Shown here: positions 7,910-16,011 of the stretch, one piece after another
Position numbering within the stretch: position 1 is the stretch's first letter
Layout of the letters: each line of letters starts with the position of its first letter
Assembly (NCBI GenBank): GCA_964392345.1
Contig: CAYMPQ010000001.1
Location: 1-64,000, forward strand
Direction of reading: 5' to 3'
Origin: JAUVXY01 sp964392345
GTDB taxonomy: Bacteria > Actinomycetota > Humimicrobiia > Humimicrobiales > Humimicrobiaceae
DNA length: 64,000 bases
Translations under genes and position numbers: made by a program
Notes under the pieces: model-generated
Databases searched by the model: none
What the model was told of the DNA's origin: nothing
The model's input: the letters and a program-made list of their open reading frames with translations, nothing else

Positions 7910-9325
7910 ATGAAAAAAACATTATTGTGGATTGTTGTCTTAGTGATAAGCATATCGATGGTAATAGGCTTTTCACTCAGTGGCTGCAAAGAAGAAGCAG
8001 CACCTGCTGAAGAAGCACCTGCTGAAGAGGCACCTGCTGAAGAGGCACCTGCTGAAGAAGCACCTGCAGGTGAGCAGTTCATAACTATTCACTGGGCGCA
8101 ATGGCAGCCGGCTGATGCTCTTGAAGAACTTTCTAAAGGCTTTACTGCTGAAACAGGTATTGGTGTAATTGTTGAGCAGACTCCATGGGAAACATTTGTT
8201 CAAAAGTATAATACAGAGATGATTGCCCGTAGTGATGCCTGGGATATTATAGTTGGTGATAGCCAGGATATTGGTAATATGGCAGTAAACGGACATTATG
8301 TAGATTTAACCGACTGGGTAATAGAGCATGGAGTTGATAAGAGCTTTACTCCTGCCTCTTTAACTTATTATGCAGAATATCCCAAGGGAGCTGGAAAATA
8401 TTATGCAGTTCCATGTGAAGGAGATGCACTTGGCTGGGCATACCGTAAAGACTTATTTGAAGATCCTGACAATATGGCTGCTTTTGAAGCAAAATATGGG
8501 TATGCACTTGGAGTTCCAGAATCATGGGATGCTCTAAAAGACATAGCTGAATTTTTCCATGACCCAGACAATGATTTCTACGGCGTTGCAATTTATGGGG
8601 ATAATGGATACGATTCACTTGCTATGTTTGCTGAGCAGGTTATCTGGGTTTACGGCGGAGAACTTGGTGATTATGCAACAATGCAGGTTGATGGCCTGTT
8701 AAATAGCGAGGGCGCTATTAAAGGACTAGAATATTACCGGGAACTCTTCCAATTTGTTCCTCCAGGGTTTGGGAATGCATTCTATGTTGCTACAAATGAT
8801 GCGTTTACAGCTGGCATAGTTCCAATGGCTACTAATTATTTTGCATTTTTCCCGGCTCTTGCAAATCCTGCGACCAATCCATATGCTGATGTAACAGGTT
8901 ATTTTGCTTGCCCGCCGCAGGTAGGTGTAGACGGTGTAGAAAGACAGTTCTCAGCTCTTGGCGGCCAGGGAGCTTCAATGGTAACTTATTCAAAGAAGCA
9001 GGATCTGGCATATCAGTGGCTGGAATGGTTTGTAAGAGAAGATGTACAGATGGAATGGGTTAAATTAGGTGGCTACACTTGTCATGCAGGAGTTCTAGAG
9101 TCTGAAGAATTTCTTAATGCGGCACCTTATAATCCTGCATTTAAAGTAACCATGGAAATCTTTAAAGACTGGTGGGCATGTCCGGAATATGACATTCTTC
9201 TGAGGACATTTAGTGAGGAGATTGCCAGGTATGTTATTGCAGGAGAAGGAACTGCTGAAGAGACATTAAACAATCTTACAGAAATATGGACAGATATTTT
9301 CCAAGAAGCAGGATATTATGATTAA
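7910..9325 (+). CDS. sugar ABC transporter substrate-binding lipoprotein
   Basis: This 471-residue protein begins with a lipoprotein signal: basic MKK, a hydrophobic stretch, then the lipobox LSGC with the modified cysteine near residue 25. An AEEAP repeat linker (about residues 30-50) precedes the binding domain of the family 1 (MalE/UgpB-like) type. The domain opens with a segment like PADALEELSKGFTAETGI and contains an aromatic-rich ligand region. It is anchored outside the membrane and delivers substrate to the two permeases downstream. The Shine-Dalgarno AAGGAGGGG is excellent. It is first in a long + strand cluster; the preceding 147 bases hold an imperfect repeat with CAATTG (about 7862-7880) that could be an operator. 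The ligand cannot be deduced. Confidence 0.92.
   Translation: MKKTLLWIVVLVISISMVIGFSLSGCKEEAAPAEEAPAEEAPAEEAPAEEAPAGEQFITIHWAQWQPADALEELSKGFTAETGIGVIVEQTPWETFVQKYNTEMIARSDAWDIIVGDSQDIGNMAVNGHYVDLTDWVIEHGVDKSFTPASLTYYAEYPKGAGKYYAVPCEGDALGWAYRKDLFEDPDNMAAFEAKYGYALGVPESWDALKDIAEFFHDPDNDFYGVAIYGDNGYDSLAMFAEQVIWVYGGELGDYATMQVDGLLNSEGAIKGLEYYRELFQFVPPGFGNAFYVATNDAFTAGIVPMATNYFAFFPALANPATNPYADVTGYFACPPQVGVDGVERQFSALGGQGASMVTYSKKQDLAYQWLEWFVREDVQMEWVKLGGYTCHAGVLESEEFLNAAPYNPAFKVTMEIFKDWWACPEYDILLRTFSEEIARYVIAGEGTAEETLNNLTEIWTDIFQEAGYYD
8000..8067 (+). repeat. 15-base tandem repeat encoding the lipoprotein linker
   Basis: Four consecutive units of GCACCTGCTGAAGAR (8000-8014, 8015-8029, 8030-8044, 8045-8059) differ only at the last base, with a partial fifth unit after them. 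They encode APAEE repeats between the lipid-modified cysteine and the binding domain. The unit is a multiple of three, so copy-number change would alter linker length without a frameshift. Confidence 0.9.
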
Positions 9326-9356
9326 TGCTGTCCTATAATGTTACCCTATGAAAATG

Positions 9357-9383
9357 CTTCCCCCGGGTTCTTCCCGGGGGAAG
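9357..9383 (+). other. strong intercistronic stem-loop after the binding-protein gene
   Basis: A perfect 11-base stem, CTTCCCCCGGG with its complement, closes a five-base TTCTT loop. No T-run follows on either strand, so it is not a typical intrinsic terminator. Its place between the binding protein and the first permease fits a 3' mRNA stabiliser or partial attenuator that keeps binding-protein expression above permease expression. Confidence 0.75.
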
Positions 9384-9415
9384 AAGAAAAATAAGTAGTT
9401 TTAGAAGGAATAAAT

Positions 9416-10336
9416 ATGTTTAAAAGATCAAGAGAAAATCAATTTAATGGCAATCAATTGTTACATCGCAGTATGCGTGATACTACGTTGGTGCGATTAT
9501 TTATCTTACCAACAATTATTTTGTTAATAGCGATAAATATATTTCCTCTGTTTTGGTCTTTGTTTTTAAGTTTCTCTTCTTATTCAGCTAAGGGGGCAAC
9601 TGAGTGGGGAAAGAATCCCGAAATGATAGGGGGATTAAATTATTCCCGTATCTTAACCGATCCGAGGATATGGACAAAATTTATAACTACAGCCAAGTAT
9701 GTAGTTATGTCTGTGGGTGGAGAAATGATTCTTGGTTTTGGACTTGCTCTTCTCCTCCAATTAAAATTTAAAGGTAAAGGTTTTATAACCACTCTTCTCA
9801 TATTACCGATGACCATGTCTCCTGTAATAGTCGGACTTATGTGGAGATTGTTTTATAACCCAAATTGGGGTATGTTTAATTATTTATTAGGTCTCGGCAA
9901 GATAGACTGGATTTCCGATCCAGCCAGGAATCTTTATTCTATTGTACTTGTAGATATATGGATGTGGACACCTTTTGTCATGCTTCTTTCAATTGCAGGG
10001 CTTTCAGCTATTCCAAAATATTTATATGAAGCTGCAGAAATAGACAGGGCTTCCTGGTGGTTCAAATTTACCCGTATAACTCTACCAATGGTATATCCGC
10101 TTCTTTTGGTAGCTTTAATATTTAGAACCATGGAAGCATTTAAAATATTTGATCTGCCAATGGGAATTACTGGAAGAGGAGCCATGGCGCCACCGCTATT
10201 GTCTATGTATCTGTATAATACTGCATTTGTTACCTGGAAAACAAGTTTTGGCGCCTCGCTTGGTTATATAATGCTAATAATGATTATAGCCATTACAAGC
10301 CTCTTTATTAAATATCTTAATAAAGCAAAGACATAG
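9416..10336 (+). CDS. sugar ABC transporter permease (MalF/UgpA type)
   Basis: This 306-residue protein has about six membrane segments and the ABC-importer EAA loop near residue 203 (LYEAAEIDRASWWFKFTRIT), which contacts the ATPase; the canonical DG of the loop is DR here. A short cytoplasmic N-terminus (about residues 1-28) precedes the first membrane helix. It follows the binding protein after the stem-loop, with GAAGGA upstream of the ATG, and is followed 24 bases later by the second permease. It should pair with that protein to form the translocation pore. Confidence 0.92.
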   Translation: MFKRSRENQFNGNQLLHRSMRDTTLVRLFILPTIILLIAINIFPLFWSLFLSFSSYSAKGATEWGKNPEMIGGLNYSRILTDPRIWTKFITTAKYVVMSVGGEMILGFGLALLLQLKFKGKGFITTLLILPMTMSPVIVGLMWRLFYNPNWGMFNYLLGLGKIDWISDPARNLYSIVLVDIWMWTPFVMLLSIAGLSAIPKYLYEAAEIDRASWWFKFTRITLPMVYPLLLVALIFRTMEAFKIFDLPMGITGRGAMAPPLLSMYLYNTAFVTWKTSFGASLGYIMLIMIIAITSLFIKYLNKAKT

Positions 10337-10360
10337 CATATTTAACCCGAAAGGAAATTT

Positions 10361-11308
10361 ATGGCAGGGATAGTTAAAAAGAAAAAAAATATTAGCAGGT
10401 TTTTTATAATATTTATACTAATTGTAATTACATTTGTTTATCTCATACCACTTCTGTATGTAGTAAATACATCTTTTAGGCCATGGATTGATATTAAGGA
10501 ATACCCACCGAAAATTATGTTTAAACCGTCAATCAGCAGTTATATAAGGATATTTACATCCAGAGCTGTTTATGCTCCCGGGAAAGAACCCACAGAGGAA
10601 GAGTTTGCTAATATGAAATGGTATGAACGCATAGTTTATGAAGAGACTAATGAAAAGATAATCCGTATTGGTGATTTACCAAAGAGGTACTTAAATAGTA
10701 TTATAATTGGTTCAATAAGTACCGCACTGACAATAATTCTTGGAACGTGTGCAGCATATGGGTTTTCCAGGTTTAAAGTAAGGGGCAAGGATGACCTTTT
10801 GTTTTTTATACTTTCTACTAGAATGCTCCCGCCTGTAGTTGTGGTCATACCAGTTTTTCTTATGTTCAGGTTTCTCGGCCTAAATGATACTCATTTAGGC
10901 CTTATACTTTTATACACTGCTTTTAATGTGTCATTTGCTGTCTGGGTGCTTAAAGGATTTATTGATGAGATTCCTATTGAATATGAGGAAGCAGCAATGG
11001 TTGACGGCTATAGCCGTTTACAGGTATTTAGAAAAATAGTTATTCCCCAGGCTTCAACAGGTATTGCTGCAACAGCGGTGTTTTGTTTTGTTTTTGCCTG
11101 GAATGAATATGCATTTGCCTTTCTTCTTTCAAGGACAGTTGCGCAAACTGTACCTGCGTGGCTGCCTTACCAGATGGGCGTGCTCGGGTATGATTGGGGA
11201 GCTGCTGCTGCAGGAACAGCTGTTTTTCTGCTGCCAGCAATGATATTTACCATTATTTTGAGAAAACACCTGGTGAGAGGTATAACTTTTGGGGCAATAA
11301 GAAAATAG
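10361..11308 (+). CDS. sugar ABC transporter permease (MalG type)
   Basis: This 315-residue protein has about six membrane segments and a canonical EAA loop (YEEAAMVDGYSRLQVFRKIV, about residue 208). A polar insertion of roughly 40-50 residues (about 60-105, rich in E and K, beginning SRAVYAPGKEP) follows the first membrane helix. It probably forms an extracellular extension, longer than in typical MalG proteins. It is the second pore subunit of the importer. The gene ends nine bases before a small membrane-protein gene. Confidence 0.92.
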   Translation: MAGIVKKKKNISRFFIIFILIVITFVYLIPLLYVVNTSFRPWIDIKEYPPKIMFKPSISSYIRIFTSRAVYAPGKEPTEEEFANMKWYERIVYEETNEKIIRIGDLPKRYLNSIIIGSISTALTIILGTCAAYGFSRFKVRGKDDLLFFILSTRMLPPVVVVIPVFLMFRFLGLNDTHLGLILLYTAFNVSFAVWVLKGFIDEIPIEYEEAAMVDGYSRLQVFRKIVIPQASTGIAATAVFCFVFAWNEYAFAFLLSRTVAQTVPAWLPYQMGVLGYDWGAAAAGTAVFLLPAMIFTIILRKHLVRGITFGAIRK

Positions 11309-11317
11309 GAGAAAGAC

Positions 11318-11542
11318 ATGATTTCATTTTTTGTTGGCATAGGTTTCTATATCTTAATCGGCTTAATTTTTTGGAAATTTAAAATATTGAAGAGAAAATA
11401 TTTGGAGCCAGTTTTTGTGTGGATTATGGTATTTGGAATATTTGCTCTTTGCCAGCCTTTGGTATTTGCTCTATATCATTATGGCTTTGCGATCCTTTTA
11501 ACTGGGACGCTGGGATATATTTTTTCAATTCACTTAAAATGA
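11318..11542 (+). CDS. small two-helix membrane protein in the ABC operon
   Basis: This 74-residue protein has two or three hydrophobic stretches (about residues 1-20, 30-52 and 53-70) separated by a basic turn (KFKILKRKYLEP). The start is supported by AGGAGA seven bases upstream and by its position nine bases after the permease stop. I recognise no family. Tight coupling to the importer suggests an accessory membrane subunit or assembly factor, but that is inference. The codon pattern and clean ribosome binding site make a chance frame unlikely. Confidence 0.7.
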   Translation: MISFFVGIGFYILIGLIFWKFKILKRKYLEPVFVWIMVFGIFALCQPLVFALYHYGFAILLTGTLGYIFSIHLK

Positions 11543-11650
11543 TTCAAAACCAGAATAATAAACACTTCGGTTTTAATAGCTAGTTGTGTAAATTATTTAA
11601 ATATTTAAAAACTACATAAATAGTACAAATTATTAAATAGGAGGGTTAAG

Positions 11651-12616
11651 ATGAAGTTAGGCGTAATGGCAAATTGTTTTGGTGATAAATCATGGGAAGA
11701 TGCATGCAAAGCTGCAAGTGATGCTGGCCTTAGAGCAATTGAACCTGGTTGCGGAGGGTTTGTTGGGAAAGCGCACTGTAATCCTGCCGAGTTATTGAAA
11801 GACAAAAATGCTATAAAAAAATTCATGGAAGCAGCTGAGAAAAATGGACTGGAAATAAGTGCCCTGTCCTGTCACGGAAATGCAATCCATCCTCAAAAAA
11901 GCATTTCAGATGAGCATACCGCTGATCTGGTAGCATCAATTGAACTTGCTTCAAAAATTGGCGTAAAAGTAATAAACGATTTTGCAGGGTGCCCTGGTGC
12001 AGGAGAAGATGCCAAGTATCCAAACTGGATTACCTGTCCATGGCCGCCATATTTTGGGGATGCTGTCAAATGGCAGTGGGAAAAGAAGGTAGTCCCATTC
12101 TGGAAAGAAATGGTTGAAAAGGCTAAAAAGGCAGGAGTCAAATTTGCTTTTGAGATGCATCCCGGAGATGTAGTTTACAATACTGAAGCTTTGCTGAAGC
12201 TGAGAGAAGAAGTTGGAGCTGAAGAAATTTCCTGCAACTTTGATCCAAGCCACTTATTCTGGCAGGGTATGGACCCAATTGTGTGCATAAAAAAATTGGG
12301 CGATGCCATAGTTCATGTCCATGCAAAAGACAGTAAAGTTGACAGGTCAGTTGTTGATTTTAGAGGAGTAAATGACTGGAAACACTATGGAGATTTAGCT
12401 AAAAGGGCATGGACATTCAGGACTGTAGGATATGGCCATGGTGTAGAGTTCTGGAATGACTTTGTGTCTGCTCTCAGGCTGGTTGGGTATGATGGGGTTA
12501 TAAGTATTGAGCACGAAGACCCGTTGATGTCTGCAAATGAGGGTTTGAGCAAAGCTATTGAATTTCTAAACAAGGTGCTTCTTTATGAAAAAGTTGGTGA
12601 AATGTGGTGGGCATAG
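11651..12616 (+). CDS. sugar phosphate isomerase/epimerase-family TIM barrel (first of three)
   Basis: This 321-residue protein belongs to the xylose-isomerase-like TIM-barrel superfamily (AP endonuclease 2 fold). Conserved metal-site elements include FAFEMHPGDVVYN (glutamate near residue 168), CNFDPSHLFWQG (Asp and His), VHVHAKDS and the C-terminal ISIEHEDP glutamate. Members epimerise or isomerise ketoses, act in inositol catabolism, or process 3-keto-sugars with a divalent metal. It is followed by a Gfo/Idh/MocA oxidoreductase, a frequent pairing in which the oxidoreductase makes the keto-sugar that the barrel enzyme transforms. The Shine-Dalgarno is AGGAGGG. The substrate is unknown. Confidence 0.88.
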   Translation: MKLGVMANCFGDKSWEDACKAASDAGLRAIEPGCGGFVGKAHCNPAELLKDKNAIKKFMEAAEKNGLEISALSCHGNAIHPQKSISDEHTADLVASIELASKIGVKVINDFAGCPGAGEDAKYPNWITCPWPPYFGDAVKWQWEKKVVPFWKEMVEKAKKAGVKFAFEMHPGDVVYNTEALLKLREEVGAEEISCNFDPSHLFWQGMDPIVCIKKLGDAIVHVHAKDSKVDRSVVDFRGVNDWKHYGDLAKRAWTFRTVGYGHGVEFWNDFVSALRLVGYDGVISIEHEDPLMSANEGLSKAIEFLNKVLLYEKVGEMWWA

Positions 12617-12730
12617 ATTAAAGCCTGCTCCAAGTCCAGGTTTTATTTGATTTAAATTTGATAAGTTAAACAATTAAATATGGTTTATAAAATTTTAAAA
12701 TTAATAAGTTTAAGGCAGGTGAGGTAATTT

Positions 12731-13930
12731 ATGGCAGAGAAAAAAGTAGGCTTTATAGGGATGGCTGCAGAAAAGAAAGCAGGCAAGATTCCAGAAATTG
12801 GGGTTGGGATGCTTGGCTACTCTTTTATGGGGAAGGCCCATTCTAATGGGTACAAGAAAATGCCTTACATCTTCTGGCCTCCTCCAGCAAAGCCAAAACT
12901 AATAAAAATGTGTGGAAGAACTGAAGAAAAGGTAGCCGAGGAAGCAAAGCGGTATAGATACCTCGAGTATTGTACAGATTGGCACGAGCTTATAAATGAT
13001 GACAGGATTGATATTTTTGTTAATGTTGGACCAAACAATATTCATGCTGAACCATGCATAGAAGCTGCAAAAGCTGGAAAAAACATTGTATGCGAAAAGC
13101 CTCTTGCCAGAAATTCCGGGGAAGCAAAAGAAATGCTGGAAGCAGCAAAAAAAGCAGGAGTAAAACACCTGTGTAACTTCAATTATAGAATGGTTCCAGC
13201 TCTTGTACTTGCAAAAAATCTAATTTCGGATGGGAAGATTGGAAAAATATTTCACTTTAGAGCAAAGTACCTGCAGGAATGGATAGTAAATCCTAATTTT
13301 CCACTAATATGGAGGCTTGACAAAAAAGTTTGCGGCAGTGGAGCTATGGGTGATTTAGGGGCACATATAGTAGATCTTGCCAGATGGCTGTGCGGGGAGC
13401 CAGAAAGTGTTATGGCTATGACCAAAACCTTTGTTACCGAAAGGCCTCTTCCGGATAATCCATCAAAGAAAGAAAAAGTAGAGGTTGATGATGCCTTTGT
13501 TTCTACTGTTGAATTTAGAAATGGTGCAATTGGAGTATTGGAAGCCTCCAGGTTTTGCCCTGGCCGTAAAAATTACGAAACTATTGAAATTAATGGTGAA
13601 AAAGGAAGCATCTGGTGGGATCTTGAGAATATGAATAATCTTCATGTTTACTGGGCAGATGAAGAACCTGCTGATACAAGAGGATTTCACTGTATAAATG
13701 TTACTGAGTCATATCACCCTTATTATGACAAGTGGTGGCCCCATGGCCATATAATTGGATGGGAGAATACATTCGTACATACTGCATACAATATGGTGAA
13801 TGCAGTTGTAAATGATGCCAAATTAGAACCTATGGTGGCAACTTTTGAAGATGGCTACAGGACAGCTGTAATCTGTGATGCAATGCTGAGGTCTGCAGAG
13901 TCAGGGAGAAAAGAGGAGATATCCTATTAA
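12731..13930 (+). CDS. Gfo/Idh/MocA-family NAD(P)-dependent sugar oxidoreductase
   Basis: In this 399-residue protein the Rossmann motif GVGMLGYSFMGKAHSNGY starts near residue 24, after an unusual N-terminal extension of about 20 lysine-rich residues. The catalytic CEKPLARN motif follows near residue 122, and GAMGDLGAHIVDLARWL supplies the conserved Asp-His of the sugar-binding domain. Family members oxidise a hydroxyl of sugars or cyclitols reversibly. The GYSFMGKAHSN subgroup is often found beside TIM-barrel epimerases, as here on both sides (114 and 62 bases away). It is cytoplasmic. The oxidised position and the substrate are not known. Confidence 0.9.
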   Translation: MAEKKVGFIGMAAEKKAGKIPEIGVGMLGYSFMGKAHSNGYKKMPYIFWPPPAKPKLIKMCGRTEEKVAEEAKRYRYLEYCTDWHELINDDRIDIFVNVGPNNIHAEPCIEAAKAGKNIVCEKPLARNSGEAKEMLEAAKKAGVKHLCNFNYRMVPALVLAKNLISDGKIGKIFHFRAKYLQEWIVNPNFPLIWRLDKKVCGSGAMGDLGAHIVDLARWLCGEPESVMAMTKTFVTERPLPDNPSKKEKVEVDDAFVSTVEFRNGAIGVLEASRFCPGRKNYETIEINGEKGSIWWDLENMNNLHVYWADEEPADTRGFHCINVTESYHPYYDKWWPHGHIIGWENTFVHTAYNMVNAVVNDAKLEPMVATFEDGYRTAVICDAMLRSAESGRKEEISY

Positions 13931-13992
13931 ATCCTATTAAAAGGTTAAGGCTTGAAGAGATAAATTGTTATATGTACTACTGGAGGGAATAA

Positions 13993-14844
13993 ATGAAATT
14001 TGGAATAAATACACTATTGTTTACTGGTAACTATACAGACGAACATGTGAAAAGCTTGACTGGAAAATTTAAGGAATTAGGTTTTGATGGAGTGGAAATC
14101 GCACTTGGGAAAAAAGGTGATATTGATTACAAAAAAACACTGGGGGTATTTAAAGATAACGGGCTTGTATGCTCTTCAGTGTGCGGGCTTTTTGGAGAAG
14201 ACAGGGATATCAGAGGACCAAAAAAAGAATATATTGAAGGCGGGCTTGCTTATATAAGAGATTGTCTTGAGGCATGTACAGATCTTGGCTGCAATGTTTT
14301 TGTGGGCCCTGTTTATTCTGCTGTTGGCCGTGCAGGCATGGTCCCGGAAAACGAGCGAAAGGTCCAATGGGATACAGTTGTTGAAAATTTAGGCAAAGCT
14401 TGTGAGTGGGCTGAAAAATATGGGGTATTTATAGCAATAGAGCCATTAAACAGATTTGAGACAGATTTTATCAATATCTGCAAGGACGCCGTAAAAATGG
14501 TCAAAGATGTTGGAAGCAAAATGTTAAAGGTTCATCTTGACACATTCCATATGAATATTGAGGAAAAGAATTCTGCAATGGCAGTTTTAGATGCCGGCGA
14601 TTTGCTTTATTTACTTCATGCGAGCGAAAATGACAGAGGTGCTGCAGGTACGGGGCAGGTTAACTGGAAAGCTATTGCAGATGCACTGCGAAGGATTAAT
14701 TATGACAGATGGGTGGTAGTAGAATCATTTACACCTGAAAATAAAGTTATAGCAAAAGCTGCCTCAATTTGGAGACAAACCGAAAAAAGTGATTTTGTGC
14801 TTGCTGAAAAAAGTTTAAAGTTCCTGAAAGGGCTTTTAAGTTAG
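13993..14844 (+). CDS. sugar phosphate isomerase/epimerase, ketose 3-epimerase-like TIM barrel (second of three)
   Basis: The 283-residue length fits tagatose/psicose 3-epimerase-type enzymes. The four metal ligands appear conserved: Glu in IAIEPLNRFETDFIN (about residue 153), Asp-His region in VHLDTFHMNIEE, His in LLHASENDRGAAGTG, and Glu in VVVESFTP near residue 249. The HASENDRG...GTGQVNW segment is characteristic of the D-tagatose 3-epimerase group, which interconverts ketoses at C3. It sits between the oxidoreductase and the ABC ATPase genes with a GGAGG ribosome binding site. A 3-epimerase role is inference from motifs. Confidence 0.87.
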   Translation: MKFGINTLLFTGNYTDEHVKSLTGKFKELGFDGVEIALGKKGDIDYKKTLGVFKDNGLVCSSVCGLFGEDRDIRGPKKEYIEGGLAYIRDCLEACTDLGCNVFVGPVYSAVGRAGMVPENERKVQWDTVVENLGKACEWAEKYGVFIAIEPLNRFETDFINICKDAVKMVKDVGSKMLKVHLDTFHMNIEEKNSAMAVLDAGDLLYLLHASENDRGAAGTGQVNWKAIADALRRINYDRWVVVESFTPENKVIAKAASIWRQTEKSDFVLAEKSLKFLKGLLS

Positions 14845-14885
14845 CTTAATATTTGTATTAAAAGAATAGATTGGAGATTTGGTAG

Positions 14886-15983
14886 ATGGCAGAAATAATT
14901 TTAAAACACATTTTTAAGAGATTTGACGACCTTGTTGCAATTAATGATTTAAGCCTGGACATCAAAGAGAGGGAATTCTTGGTCCTTCTTGGGCCATCAG
15001 GCTGTGGGAAAACGACAACTCTTAGATGCATCTCTGGATTGGAAGTGCCGGATGAGGGGGAAATTTTAATAGGCGGAGAAGATGTTACAAATAAGAGAGC
15101 ATCACAAAGGGATATAGCATTTGTTTTTCAGCTGTATGCCTTATATCCCCATCTGACAGTTTACGGTAATATAGCTTTTCCCTTGTTGACACAAAGAACT
15201 GATAAAAAAAAGATAGAGCAGGAAGTAAATAGAGCTGCAGAAATTTTACAGATAAAACACATATTGAACAAAAAACCAAAAGAACTTTCAGGCGGGGATA
15301 TGCAAAGAGTTGCTCTTGGAAGGGCAATTGTTAGAAGGCCAAAAGCTTTTTTACTTGATGAGCCGATAGGAACTCTGGATGCAAAATTTAGAGAAGAAAT
15401 GCGAACCGAACTCAAGAGACTCCATGTTGACATAGGCGCTACTACAGTATATGTAACTCATGACCAGAGCGAAGCAATGGCTATGGGGGACATTGTTGCA
15501 ATAATGAATCTTGGGGTTCTGCAACAAGCTGGGACACCTTATGAAATATACACCAATCCAAAAAATTTATTTGTAGCAAATTTTATTGGGACCCCTGGCA
15601 TGAATTTTATAAATTGTAAACCGGAAAGAGATTCAAATGGTAAGCTTGTGTTAAGGCTATCATTGATTGATGCCTGTATAGCAATATCTGATGAAATTCA
15701 AAAAATAATTTTAGATAGGAAAGAAGAAGAGCTAGTTTTAGGAATTAGGCCAGAAAATGTAGCGTTGAGCCTGAAGAAAGAGTGGAATTATATTAAATCA
15801 GAAGTTTTTGTTGTTGAAGCGACAGGCTCCTATAATATTATAGATGTAAGGTTAGGCAGCGATATTGTTAGAGTCCGAACACTGCCAACTGTGGCACCAA
15901 AAATTGGAGAAACTGTGTATATCGGTATTGATATGGGAAGAATAAGCATCTTTAATAAAAAAGATGGGAATTCGATAATGTAA
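14886..15983 (+). CDS. sugar ABC transporter ATP-binding protein A (UgpC/MsmK type)
   Basis: This 365-residue protein has the MalK-like layout of an ATPase domain (residues 1-235) plus a C-terminal OB-type regulatory region. Walker A is GPSGCGKTTT, the Q-loop FVFQLYALYPHLTV, Walker B AFLLDEP and the switch histidine YVTHDQ. Two signature elements are atypical: LSGGD replaces LSGGQ or LSGGE, and the D-loop reads IGTLDAKF instead of LSNLDAKL. Twenty-eight bases separate it from a second, more canonical ATPase gene, so the importer may be driven by a heterodimer. Confidence 0.93.
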   Translation: MAEIILKHIFKRFDDLVAINDLSLDIKEREFLVLLGPSGCGKTTTLRCISGLEVPDEGEILIGGEDVTNKRASQRDIAFVFQLYALYPHLTVYGNIAFPLLTQRTDKKKIEQEVNRAAEILQIKHILNKKPKELSGGDMQRVALGRAIVRRPKAFLLDEPIGTLDAKFREEMRTELKRLHVDIGATTVYVTHDQSEAMAMGDIVAIMNLGVLQQAGTPYEIYTNPKNLFVANFIGTPGMNFINCKPERDSNGKLVLRLSLIDACIAISDEIQKIILDRKEEELVLGIRPENVALSLKKEWNYIKSEVFVVEATGSYNIIDVRLGSDIVRVRTLPTVAPKIGETVYIGIDMGRISIFNKKDGNSIM

Positions 15984-16011
15984 TAATAAAATAAGTTGGG
16001 AGAATATGTAA

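Noticed and set aside
8000..8067. CRISPR-like direct repeats
   Set aside because: The units are contiguous without spacers, 15 bases long, and encode a protein linker.
7973..8296. 107-codon - strand frame over the lipoprotein gene start
   Set aside because: Its cysteine/serine/arginine repeats are only the antisense reading of the linker repeat.
9357..9383. Classical intrinsic terminator after the binding-protein gene
   Set aside because: No T-run follows the stem on either strand, so it is recorded as an intercistronic stem-loop.
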